64,000 nucleotides of DNA, taken from positions 10,280,066 to 10,344,065 of the forward strand of contig NC_066838.1 of NCBI RefSeq assembly GCF_001640805.2, read 5' to 3'. Within the stretch, counting starts at the first letter, position 1. Each line of letters begins with the position of its first letter. The notes under the pieces were generated by a model, which saw only the letters and a list, made by a program, of their open reading frames with translations, was not told the DNA's origin and searched no databases. The stretch comes from Lates calcarifer (Eukaryota > Chordata > Actinopteri > Centropomidae). Positions 53,093 to 64,000 of the stretch are shown piece by piece. The position numbers and the translations under genes were made by a program.

Positions 53093-53208
53093 GAGAGTGA
53101 GAGTGCTGTTTTCATAATATTAAAAACGCACCAAATGTATTTTTTCCCCGCCTGACGTAAACAAAAGTAGCCCAATTGGTCGGAAAACCGCCCAATCTGG
53201 CAACACTG
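52700..53208. mobile_element. Non-autonomous hAT element with 8-bp target duplication
   Basis: Begins CAGTGTTGCCAGAT and ends ATCTGGCAACACTG, exact terminal inverted repeats. It is flanked by TGCGGCTC (52692-52699) and TGCGGCAC (53209-53216), an 8-bp target-site duplication with one mismatch. The left duplication copy has no insert at this site. It contains a (GA)n tract and no transposase. Confidence 0.85.
53051..53089. repeat. (GA)n microsatellite
   Basis: 39 bp of GA inside the hAT element. Confidence 0.95.
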
Positions 53209-53341
53209 TGCGGCACATGAATTACTCTTATGTATGTCACCGGTCCTTCAGTCCTAACCACATTCTCATAAGAGAGGCTCAGTGAAAATATAGGAAATTA
53301 TCAGGAGGAGGAACTTTGATGTTGCAACCAATCCTCGTGTC

Positions 53342-53344
<3 letters not shown>

Positions 53345-53390
<46 letters not shown>
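53345..53390. repeat. (TG)n microsatellite
   Basis: About 46 bp of TG some 300 bp before the right TNFR start; the left copy has a much shorter tract at the same place (about 43825-43842). Confidence 0.95.
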
Positions 53391-53392
<2 letters not shown>

Positions 53393-53686
53393 CAGGGAGG
53401 TGGGAGGGTGATCTCACTGTGCTTCCTGTTTCGTTCACCATTTCTCTGAAGACTCCGAAAAACTGTCAGTTCTGACCCACAAACACTCAAACACACATGC
53501 AAACATTGCCGTGTTTGACTCACCTTTAAAGGAAATTCAGAGACAATTTAACGTCAGAATGCCTCATCCTGTCTGCAAATTTAGTGGTATCCTCTCCTGG
53601 TGATAACTGCGTTGTGATCATCTGATCTCTGTGTTTTTCAAGAGTGAAATTAACACTCATTTACAGTTGGTTGTTTAACCTCCAGC

Positions 53687-56600
53687 ATGGACCTTGTGTT
53701 GGTAAGTAATCTAATTCTGCTGTTTTGTTTGGATCTACCTCCATGTTCCATTTCGAGAAGAAGAAGAAGTTAGTTTCAGCAAGTTGATTTTAGATTATCA
53801 TCACTAATTTACACAGGAACTGTTGTCACAGTATTGCTGTTAACATTTAAGTAACACACATATAATTGCTTGTCTAAGTCGGTTAAAGGCATTGACGGCC
53901 AGTCAGAGGGATATACATAATACATGTGTAATCCTACGGTTTTAAGGAGGGCAATGTGGCTGAACATACTGCTTCTTATTCCTCACTGCAAAACATCAAG
54001 GATGTAGAGTTGATTAAAGGGTACATAGTTTTATGTGGATGAGTGAAGTGGGTGCAACAAACTAGTTATTTACATTTTTGTTTAATTGACTGATTATCTT
54101 GATTGACTGTTCGAGGATGTTTGTAGGATGTCAGCAAATAGCAAAAAGTGCAGATTAGAAGTTTCCAGAGTCCTAAGGTGTCTGTTCAACCAGCAGCCCA
54201 AAGCCCAAAGACATTCTGTTTACTGTCAAAATAAACTGGAGATATTCACCCTTCAGAGACTGAAACAACAGAATTTTTGTGTTATTTCCATTCTTAAAAT
54301 AATTGCTAATTTTCTGTCGACTGGCTAATAAATTGATCGACTAATCGTTTCAACTCTATTTGTTTCATATTAATTTGAAAATAGCCCTGGATAAAGCTAA
54401 TCAATATGGTATATGAGGAAGGCATGGAGAAACCCCTCCATGGAACAATACTCTCAAGCTTTTGAGTCCCACCTTTTTACAAATACTCCTGTTGATTTAG
54501 AACCAGTTCAGGATTAATTTTAATTATGAACAGCCCCTTCTTGAGGCTATATAAAACCCAAGGTGCCCTGAGAAAGGGCTGTTCATAATTACAATGAATC
54601 CTGAACTGGTTCCAAGTCAACAGGTGCTTGTTCAGTGCCAGTACTGTCCATGTAGCTGCCTCTCCCTCCTTTGATCAGATTAAGCTGCAATAGGAAGAGG
54701 GAGTGGACTCACAAATATCAGAAATGTTTTGCCAGTTAGCAGTATGTGTGGTTCTCTCCTCATCAGTATGCATGGGGCTTTGACTTCTACAGTTAGAGTA
54801 CTTTAGAAGAGTACTCAGGAGGGGATAAGACAGCTGTATGTCTGGGCAAAGGTTTTTGATAGCTGTCCAAATGTATGTGTATTGAATCCAACATTCTGAT
54901 GCTCACATTCAGCACATGGTCTTCTCTATACTGCTTGTGACTCTCCTCAAATGGAGGGAAAACACTGAATACATCATACACACACTGATGTGTATGATAT
55001 TATGATGTACAGTTTATTTTCCTCTCTCTTTTCTGTTTTATTTTTCATTCTCTACTGTTTATGTATGGTAATGATGTAGGCGGGTGTTAAGTGAATCTGT
55101 GTCAACAGTTCTTATTCCAATTTATAATCTGAAAATTCAATAAAAAATGTTTGAATATTATCAACCAGAAGACCTGCTAGATATTGAAGGTGCACTAAAA
55201 TTAAAAAAACAAAACACAGGATGCTGGTGTAGTGGCTTGATTAGTTGCTGTCAGTTTGTATGCCTGATGTGAGTGTCTACCTTTCCATGTCGTACCTCAG
55301 GTCATCAAACCTCGTCTTTTGTTTCAGGTTCTCCCCCTGATACTCGCCTTCATTTCCAGTGGACAGAGTCACACTGAGGTGACAGAACAAGCCACTAATT
55401 TGTGTTATAAACTGTGCCCAGCAGGTAAGGAACTGTGTGCACTAGTCTCATGCTGTACAGTTATGGTGGAATTATCACATGCTAACCCATTCCCTATCTC
55501 CTTGTCTCCACTGTTTTCCAGGATATTATAAAATTGGTACATGTGATGATCCAGTTGCAAAGTACAAATGTAAAAGATGTGAAACTAACACATTCACAGC
55601 GATAGAAAACTTTTTAGAGAGGTGTCTCAGGTGTGAGACATGTAATCGTAAGTATCTTCTTCAAATATCATGACTTGGTTTGGGTGATTGAGCTGTCAGC
55701 TGTCAGCTTGTGGTATTTTGTGTGATCATTGGAAAATCTGATTTACACTCGTTGAATGGGGCACCACCATCCAGTTTTGTGATGGAAATCGGGAATATTA
55801 ATTTGGATATCAATATTCTGCATTAATATCCACACTGTAAATTTTAATCAGTCTGATATCGTGATTTCTCAATCGAGGGATCCGACTCACCATTGCAAAG
55901 AAACACACAAAAGTGCTGGGTCTACAGGTGTATTTACAATTTATTGATTACTAAAGTGAATATATCTATATAGAGTGAAAACATGTTTAATAAAAATAAA
56001 ACAGAAGTGTAAGGATGATCAAACTAGCACAGTGAACTAACAGCAGGTAAAATGAGCAGAGTGATATGGTGGAAGCAAATTGGTTTAGTCTGTTACTATA
56101 ATCTATTTGTACTGAATTTTGAGATGTCTATCAGTGGCGAAAATTAAAGTTTACTTATTTTATCATCAATCCTTGTCACGAGCAGAATGTTAAGACCGGC
56201 CTACTGTGAGTTGTGGCAACTGCAGACTTGGCTGGAATCCAGGTAGCTGAGGTTGTGCTAGTAACCATGGAAACGCAGGATCCAGGTGGATTCTCCCACA
56301 GGCCGTGTCTCTGGTTAACATGGTGACGGATTCTGCCGGTGTCTCAGTGGTTCAGCTTTAGTTGAGTTTACTCACAGACTTTCTGTCTTGGCAAAGTTTC
56401 TTGCAGGTTTCTCTGCAGGCGGTCGTGTAATCTGCAGGCCTCTCTCGCAGGATGAAGAAAAATAAGCTCTTATGTAGCCTACTTAACGTTTCGTGGATAA
56501 CTTAAGAGCAGGCTGGTGTCGGCCAGACGACTCTAAAAGTGTCACAAATCTTCAGAATAAAAACAGAGGATTATCAAAAAATAAGTTCAAAGTATTCAGA

Positions 56601-59600
56601 TACTTTTGTTCCTTTGTCTTAACTTGGCATTGCTAGGCTTGAGGAATACTGAAAGTCACTTGTGCGTATAGATAAAAGGAGAAGTTACTTGCGGAGCACG
56701 TGGTGGAAAGAGAACAAAGGAACAGAGAAAATTAAAGGAAATTAAAGTGCGATGGCGAGTCAATGTGTAGCTTGGAGCTGATTTCAACCAAAAGAGTTTT
56801 TCTTTGTGCGCCAGAGTTTTTATTCTCTTGAGGAAAGTACCAGGTTTACAAGCGGAGTGAGGTGGTCTCAGCCAATCATGGTTCGTTGTCTTCACTTTCT
56901 TTTTCTCAGAACGAAATATGATCTCTTAATAAACTCTAAATTATGGAATACTTGCGCAAAACATATATTCGCCTTCCACCATGATCAATCAAGACATTGT
57001 ACAAGACGAGATATAACTTAGTGGCACTAATACTTAAAGAAAGACAATACATTAATACAAGCATGAATCTAAACACATTACTTGCAAATCTTGAGACAAC
57101 TAAGCTGATTAACTGCAAAATAATAAATTGTGTTCATCATTAGTAATAAATGAGTTGCATTACAAGACATGAAGAGTAATCATTTGATTCCAATACCTGA
57201 GAAACATTATGTCTAACCCCTTTAGTTAAGCTTAGACATGGTCAATAGATGGCAATATGGTTCCATGGCAGATGTTTGAATTCTTTCGTCACATTATTAG
57301 CTTAGCAATATTGTAGAAAATTCAGATTTTCACCGAATTACTTATAAGCATTTGATCAATAAAATGGCGTTCTTTACAAAATGGTCAGACAATGATTTCA
57401 TATAGTTTCAAACATTAGAGGATTGTGTGCAAGGCTATCCTGGAATGTGATGTAATTTACGACCAGAGCTCTGATGCAGAGAAAGATAAACAAAGACTCC
57501 GGTTAGGTCTGTGGATCAGAGAGAGTCCAATCTGCATAGTTCTTTTTTGGGTTACTTTCTTGATAAAGTAACAGTTGAATGTTTAATGCAGAGACAAAGT
57601 TTGTTGCACAGAAGAAAGATTTGGAGAGTGTTTATTCATAAGTTCCTGATGAACTGGGGCCCATTGGAATTGTCTCTTCTGAGCTGGTTCAGGTTGTAAT
57701 TCTCAGTGACCTTTTACCTCAGTGCAGTTCTGGGAACACATTCATGTCTTTCATTCATTTTCTATGAATTGTGTGATAGTCTGATAATAGGTGCCAGGCT
57801 GATGTCAGGCTGATGCCAGATGTCGCTACATGTCATACATTTTGGACTATGAAAATACTAATTTAGCCTTGAGCTGAGTGAAGCAATTTGAACATTAATG
57901 AAAATAACCTTTGAGTCAGCTTTATTGAACAGCCTGAAAATCCTGTGGGCAGGACTGTGTTGTGATGTTAAGAATTGAGAAGGAAACCCTGCATTTTTTC
58001 CCCTCCAGATGATGAGATAGTAAAAACACCCTGCTCCACTAGTAGTGATGTGGTATGTGACTGTAAAGAAGGATACTACTACGGAGGCTCCAACTCGAGT
58101 CCAAAATTCTGCAAGCCATGCAAATGTCAAAATTGTAATGGTAAGTGAAAGTGTTAGGTTGGTATTTACAGCTTCCATATTGATTCATATTGTGGGTTAT
58201 TTCAGTATGATGTGAACACTCTCAAAAGGTTTTTTGAAATCCCATAATCGCTCTCATATTTCTTTCAGAGCCTATTGATAATGACGACTACAAAAAGAAG
58301 TGCCTGCCCTGCCAAAGGTTTGAGATCCTACAACATGAAAACCAATGTTTTTTCCTACTCTCTTTTTTTTTAATTTTGCTGTGACAGCAATGTATTCATT
58401 GTGGCACTTTGCAGTTACAGCACACTTTTACTGACATATTTTCATCACTTTATCTTTCGATTTTTCTCAGTTGTTATATTTACATTGTTCTGTGTAGTAT
58501 TTTCTAGTGTGTTCTAGTGTTTTTCATACAATATTTTTTATTGTATTTCATTCGAAGAGCCTCTTTTTTTGTTCTCTATCATGTGATTAGTATACTTGAG
58601 CAGACAGATTTTAATTATGCAGATCGCAAAGAGAGTGGTGAGTGTGTATGTGCTGTGTATTGGCTTCTCTGTGATGTTTATTTGACTAAGTCTGACTAAA
58701 ACCTCTAAGGCTGAAACTAATCCTGAAACAATTAGTCAATTTATCTATTAGTCAATCAACAAGTTTCAGTAGTTTATTCTGCAAAAATATCAACAAGTTA
58801 CTCCACCCTGAATGAAATGTTGCAATTGCCATTGGTTAGTTTCTTTTCTTTTTCACTGCTGGGTTGACAGAACAAGACATTTGAAGACATTTTTCACAGA
58901 CACGTTATCCTTTATATCCTTTATATAAAATGGTCAAATCAAGCCTGGTATGATTTATGGTCAGGGGGCATGTTGACTTGTCATTAGAGAAGAAGGAGGC
59001 AGTTTGTAATATTTGTAAATATCAGCATTTTGGGCAGTTATGTGAAAACAATCAGTGTAGCTGTACTAATGAAATATCGTAACTGTGCTTGCAAATTAGC
59101 TGTTTTGTCTTTAAAAGAAACACATTATAGAACAGGTTCAAAATTTAAGTCTTGAGCCAATTGTCAGGTGACCATACAAACACTGAAACCGTTTTTGCTT
59201 GCTGTAATCACCGCTTCTGTCCATACTGGCTGTTAAAAGAGCCATTTCTATTTCCACGTCAGTGTAAGTGATGGAGGATAAAATCCAGTCCTCTCTCTGT
59301 GCAAAAATGAATTCAGAAGTTTATCTGAAACTGTTGAAAAAACAATCAAATTTGTTTTGATTTCGCACATACCAAGGACTAGCCATTTTGTCCTCCATCA
59401 CAATACCATGAAATCATTATAAAAAAGGCTCTTTAATGCCCAGTAAAGAAGAAGTATGACTCATATGTTCATTCTTACTGTTGTTTTAAGATGTATCCTT
59501 TAGTGTATGAATAAACATTTTGTTTTTTGTCTTTTTTTAAGGGAGGATTGTCTGAATGACTCAGAATGCAAGAGGAAGTGTACATCAACAACTGCTCCAC

Positions 59601-62281
59601 TTTCAACTACGACTACATCTACAACTACATCAGGAAAATATATGTCTGCCTCAGCTACATCTACGACAACCACATCTGCAAACGAAACATATCTTATTAA
59701 GGATCCAATTACACCTCCCTGTTAGTTTTGACTATATACTGTATTTTAACAAGTGACAGAAAAACTCATTGGTCTGTGGTTTTATGATTCATAGACTACG
59801 CCCAAATGCACTTATTTTTGTATTTTAGTAAGTTTAACAGAGCCTGACTCTTTCCCCTTTTTGTGTGCTTATCTGGAGGATCAATCACATTTTCATCATC
59901 AAACCTTTAAAAACAGAACCCCTTCATGACAGACTAGATGAGTGATTGAGTGACGTCAACGTTTTTTGTGCCCACAGCGACTGACCTGACGCGCTGGCTG
60001 TTTGGCTGGGTGGTTGTGTTGATATTTGTGCTGTTCTTTGGGCTCCCGCTGCTCATCACCAGGAGGTATCTAGGAAACCCAAACTCTTTTCCCTGCTGGA
60101 GCACGGACAAAGGCGTGGAGCTGCATGTCGAGGACCCCAAATTATATGGTAACCAGTAGTGGAATGTAAATACATACATTTACATCAGACTTAGTCAAGT
60201 GCTGCACTTAAGTAGGCACTTGTAGTTTACTTAAATACTTCTACTTTACACAACTTATACATCCACTTCACTATATTTCAGAGACACATTTTGTACCTTT
60301 TATTCCATTACATTAATATGTAATAAGTATGTTAGAGATTAATATTTTAAATGAAAGATATGACTGGCTTGAGGTGTGACACAGAGCTGAAATTACTAAA
60401 TTGAAATTGCACATACATCCCTGCACAATCCACTATTATAATATATAACATATATATATATATATATTTAAAATAGTCAGGAGCCATTGTGCCTGCCTTA
60501 ACCCCTTTCTGCAGTAGCTGTTTTTGGACCTATTTCTGCCAGATTTCCAACATACCTCTGATGAATGCTTAATAACAGAATAACAATAACAAAAAGAAAC
60601 ATCACACAACTATGCTTAAATGACAGTTTCAACCTTAAACTTAAATAAAAGTAACTAAAAACTGAAGAAAGAAAGAAGAAGCACTGAAGAAATACTTCAG
60701 ATATATTCATTTTTGCATAGTTTCTAAAATATATTTTTTACACATAGCAGGTGCCAAAGATACACTTTAATGTTTGTTTGTTTAATGTTTGATATATGTT
60801 TGTTATAAAATGCAAGTTCAAGAGACGGTCTTTCTGGTATTTTTTTTTTTTTTTTGTACTTTCTCAACTGAACATGTTCAAGCAGGAAGCTTACTGATAA
60901 TATCTGCTTTCCTCCCAAACAGAACAACACAGTCATCAAGGCAGCAGCCCGACCACGCTGGTTTGTGTTCAGTTTCATGCACTTCTTCACTTTCGTGCAG
61001 TTCTTTTGAGATAGAGATCTAACTTGGAGCTGTTCTGTAGGTGGACAGTCAGTTGGCCTTGTGAAAACATGTAAAGGTCAATGAAGACAAAAGTGGACTT
61101 ACTGATCACACTTCGTAGTTTATTTGAAACAAAAGTTGTAATAAGTTATCAGGATGAGTTACTGGCTTTTGTGAGACAGGCTGAAGAATTTCACCTACTA
61201 CTTTCTGACTTTTTAAAGAGTCGGTTGCAGCTGAGACATTTACTTCCTCTTTTTCCCTTATTCTTTCTAGACATTACACATTTCTGAGGAAACCCCCATG
61301 ATGGTTCTCAGTCACAGTCCTGCCACACCACAACATCCAGCCCTTGTCAGTCCTCTGTTGCCAAATGCTGAACACAAAGGTAAGATCAGAGGTCATGTCA
61401 TGATAGTGATGATAGTTACTGTCACAACTGTTGCCACAGCTGCTACTACAACAACTACCACTAACAATGACGTTAATATAGTCATAGGATAATAATAGAA
61501 AAGAAAAGCACATATCAAAGGCATCTCAGATGTATTATGGTCTATTGTGAATCAAGCTGTAATTAAATCATTATTTGAATAAATAATAAGCAGAGCCCTT
61601 TCAGTACTGATGTGTGAAGCCAGACTCATCAGCAACATTTTGTGCCACTGAAATAAGAAACTATTTTCTCCACCACTGTAAAAAATGTGAATTTGGTCTA
61701 AAATAGAGTCAAGTCAAGCCTTTTTTTTCCAGCGAAGTTTATGAAACTACATTTCTTAAGTGGGCTGGACCTGCCCCAGAAGTAAAGAGTAAAGAGGAAC
61801 TGATGATTTAAAGGACAAGTTAGCAAACTACCTACTACAATCACTACAAAAAAGGAGTAGGTTGAGGAGTGACAGATACATTTTGACTAAGATCTTGACT
61901 CACCCGTATAGAAAGACTGGAAACAGGTGATACAAAGATGTGTGTTGTGAAGCAAAGCCCATGGCATGGGTTCATGTAGGACAAGTTGATTATCAAGTCA
62001 AGAATAATACATTTAAATGTCTGACACCCGTTTGGTGACGTGGGGGTCAAGAAGGTAAAAACATTTCCCTCTGCACTAACAGAGAGTGTGTATTTTTCTG
62101 TTACACTCTAGGTTACAAACTTAATGCTGTAAAATGTCAAGTCAGACTGCATTTCTCACTAAATTATTTTAATTTAGACATGAGATAGAACTGTTTCAAG
62201 GAACAGTGTTTTTCATTTTCTTCAGGTTCTCTCATGAAGTTTACAATTCCTCCTAATAATTGGCAACCACAAAGAGTGTGA
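53687..62281 (+). CDS. TNF-receptor-superfamily gene, right copy, membrane form
   Basis: Exons 53687-53701, 55328-55424, 55522-55647, 58009-58140, 58269-58317, 59542-59720, 59978-60148, 60923-60960, 61271-61379 and 62226-62281; phases agree, 972 bp, 323 aa. Signal peptide at residues 1 to about 19; cysteine-rich domains from about 33 to 150, as in the left copy; a Thr/Ser-rich stalk at about 150-199; membrane segment 206-226 (WLFGWVVVLIFVLFFGLPLLI) followed by RR; cytoplasmic tail of about 97 residues ending NNWQPQRV. No death domain is visible, so signalling through TRAF-type adaptors is more likely than direct apoptosis. Exons 8 to 10 were found by phase and splice sites only and are less certain; if exon 7 is last, the frame instead reads through the donor to GNQ and a stop at 60157. 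The exon 6 acceptor is AAG where the left copy has CAG. Confidence 0.75.
54488..54624. mobile_element. Palindromic MITE
   Basis: Arms CCTGTTGATTTAGAACCAGT and the reverse complement of ACTGGTTCCAAGTCAACAGG enclose about 137 bp that folds on itself, including GAACAGCCC / GGGCTGTTC. It lies in intron 1 of the right TNFR gene and is absent at the matching left site (about 46300-46345). Confidence 0.75.
55660..57915. other. 2.25-kb insert in intron 3 of right TNFR
   Basis: The left gene has only about 110 bp between exons 3 and 4; here the same flanks (GTAAGTATCTT and GCTTTATTGAACAGCCTG) are separated by over 2 kb. The insert is unlike its surroundings but no terminal repeats, transposase or retroviral motif were recognised. 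A deletion in the left copy is an equal explanation. Confidence 0.6.
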
Positions 62282-64000
62282 ATGTGAAAACACTATTACA
62301 AATTCTTCACTCTCAAAGCTTCTTTAAAAACTGGTTGCAGTGTACAAATTGTGTGAATTTTCCCACCAGATGTAAGGTACAGAAAATACAGGTGTGATCA
62401 GTTACAAATCTGTTTGTGGTTTAGGTGGTAGACAGTCAGTCATGACCCCCTCCAGAGTAAGCTACTTTGTGTGGGGAATTCAGATAAAAAAAATAAATAA
62501 CTGTAATTGCTGTGTGGAGTTTGGTCTGAATGTGAGCGTGAATAGGTGTTTGGCTCTATATGTTAGCCCTATGATAGACTGGCCAGTGTATCCCGCCTCT
62601 TGCCTAATGTCAGCTAGGACTGGCAATAGCCCCCATGTGACTTATCCTTTTGGGTCACAGAGTGACACTGAGTGAGAGGCAGGGCACAATATGAAATAGA
62701 AAAACTGATAAAACCAGTAGAAAGAAAGGGACTAGGTTAGTAAATCAGATTCTAAAACTGGAATTTTACCTTGAATTAAACAGACAAGAACTTCAAACAG
62801 AGAGTAAATCCCAGCATGGACATTAGAGCAGCATTTTTTGTATTTAACCTATTTAAGAGTACTATAAAAATCTTAAAAATCCCCTGTGCAGGATTCAGTG
62901 CCGTGTTTAAGGACACTCCAGCAGGGGGGATATTGGCATACACACAAAGACTTGAGCATGTCTGATTGTGTGGTTATAAGGTGACATCACGAGGCATTAT
63001 GCCGCAGGTGCCAAATGTTTAGTGAAGAAAAATGACAAATGCCAGGGTGATACTCACTCCCCATGTGATTGGTGGTGTAGTGTGTTATCTGATGCTGCTG
63101 TGTTTTCTCACTGTGAGCAGCAGCCTTTCATCTCTGCTTGTTCAGCACAGTATTTATCACCGATCAGTTGTGTGGCCCACAGAGTGGAGGTGGAAACTGG
63201 GAAACAGGTCGCCCTCACTGTTTCACATCAATCAGCAATTCAACATTAGGGGAAATGACAAATCAGATAGTGAGTGCATGACACTGTTAACTGTGAACAA
63301 TTTGCATCCTTGTACATAGTGTTTTAACTCCCGTGAAATCATCAGCATCCACTCATTTTCAGCCACATATACTTTCCGCTGCTTTCATTTTTTAACCTTT
63401 CATTTGCTCATTGTCAGAATCCAAGACTTGGCTGGTTCCCCACATTTAAAACAAATTAGATCTATGCTTCACTCATGCCTCACAGTTTTTAATGTGTTGT
63501 CATTCAGATATTGCCTAACGCAGCTCTGTGTCACCAGCCAAAATTCTGTCTAAATTCACTAAAACTTTTGGGAAGGACTGCATTTCCTGTCATTAGCAAT
63601 GTCATGTTGTTTTGCCTGGCATTTTGCGGTTGAACTGAAAACCCCCTTGTGGTTGAAGTGCTGTTGGCACTGTGGTGAGGATTATGTTTTCCTTTTTAGC
63701 ATTTACTGTACACTGGGGAATTTTATTAGACATTACACATCATAACACACTTGTCACCTCATACTAAATGTTGACTGCCCTTTTCACTGTTATGTATCGC
63801 TGTGTTGCTTTGTTGGTGACTTGGCTGTATGGCTGCTATATGTTTGACAGCACATTTTGTGTCTTTTTTATGCAAATTGAAAAAAAATTTCCACGTGCAT
63901 AAGGCAGTTAATAATCTTGAATCTTTCCACTGGTAGCAGTGCAGCAGCTGTTTTTCCCCCTGTGTGATTCAGTGTTCGTAGCCTTGTTTTGAAAAAAATC
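62282..64000. other. Right TNFR 3' UTR and intergenic sequence
   Basis: No coding exon recognised. It holds a repeat at 62531-62640 and otherwise AT-rich single-copy-like DNA. Confidence 0.4.
62531..62640 (+). mobile_element. Fragment of common teleost repeat
   Basis: CCTATGATAGACTGGCCAGT, TATCCCGCCTCTTGCCTAAT and GTCAGCTAGGACTGGCAATA follow in the order of a very frequent fish interspersed repeat, probably the downstream part of the same family as 45221-45332. Confidence 0.55.

Larger units (their letters stand above)
49007..59600. repeat. Segmental duplication, right copy
   Basis: Starts with AACCTGAGGATAACATGG, homologous to 38861, and runs through orphan znf362 exons, the intergenic block and TNFR exons 1 to 6. 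The block 49,000-50,200 is almost identical to 38,900-40,090; 51,066-52,690 is visibly more diverged from 42,128-43,740; from 53,551 the match is again nearly exact. Insertions and replacements at 50215-50690, 50836-51060, 52700-53208, 54488-54624 and 55660-57915 are peculiar to this copy. The right end is approximate. Confidence 0.85.

Noticed and set aside
55660..57915. Retroviral or LTR element in the intron insert
   Set aside because: No terminal repeats, primer-binding site or pol-like frame could be seen.
61380..64000. Search for a death-domain exon after the right TNFR gene
   Set aside because: No suitable open stretch with splice sites was found; the small exon 62226-62281 gives a natural stop.

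Overview
The window looks like nuclear DNA of a ray-finned (teleost) fish. Small exons with canonical GT/AG junctions sit in AT-rich introns, CDS ends are followed by long 3' UTRs, and the repeats are those common in fish (hAT and Tc1-derived elements, palindromic MITEs, a tRNA-like SINE, GT microsatellites). No bacterial, organellar or viral gene was seen. All exon models were built by eye from splice sites, reading phase and recall of the protein families; no database was consulted.

Layout. (1) 1-5.8 kb, plus strand: the 3' half of rimkla, an ATP-grasp ligase making N-acetylaspartylglutamate. (2) 7.5-14.7 kb, minus strand: complete zmynd12 (eight coding exons, 365 aa), with a perfect RFX X-box just upstream, as expected for a ciliary/flagellar gene. 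(3) 15.3-16.7 kb, minus strand: complete emp3-like tetraspan gene (165 aa). (4) 18.9-32.8 kb, plus strand: a long coiled-coil gene best read as ccdc30 (27 coding exons), with an apparent one-base insertion in one exon. (5) 32.9-42.2 kb, minus strand: znf362, six C2H2 fingers, 447 aa. rimkla-zmynd12-ccdc30 matches the order I recall for human 1p34; ppcs, expected between zmynd12 and ccdc30, is not seen, and emp3 lies there instead.

(6) 38.9-59.7 kb is the most unusual part: a tandem segmental duplication of about 10 kb. The unit ran from a znf362 intron, through the znf362 5' end, to a TNF-receptor-superfamily gene. The left copy keeps an intact znf362 but its TNFR gene is cut inside exon 6 and reads into duplicated znf362 intron, giving a predicted 184-aa secreted receptor without transmembrane segment. 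The right copy keeps a complete 323-aa membrane receptor (ten exons, short tail without a death domain) but only two orphan znf362 exons. The copies are a mosaic: some blocks are almost identical, others are clearly diverged or interrupted by insertions (a 509-bp hAT element with target-site duplication, a palindromic MITE, a 2.25-kb unidentified intron insert). Protein differences cluster in exon 3, a ligand-binding cysteine-rich domain.

How the genes relate: zmynd12 and possibly ccdc30 are cilium-associated by family and X-box evidence; rimkla, emp3 and znf362 appear to be independent neighbours. The two TNFR genes form a plausible membrane-receptor and soluble-receptor pair created by one rearrangement. 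From 62.3 kb to the end no gene was recognised.
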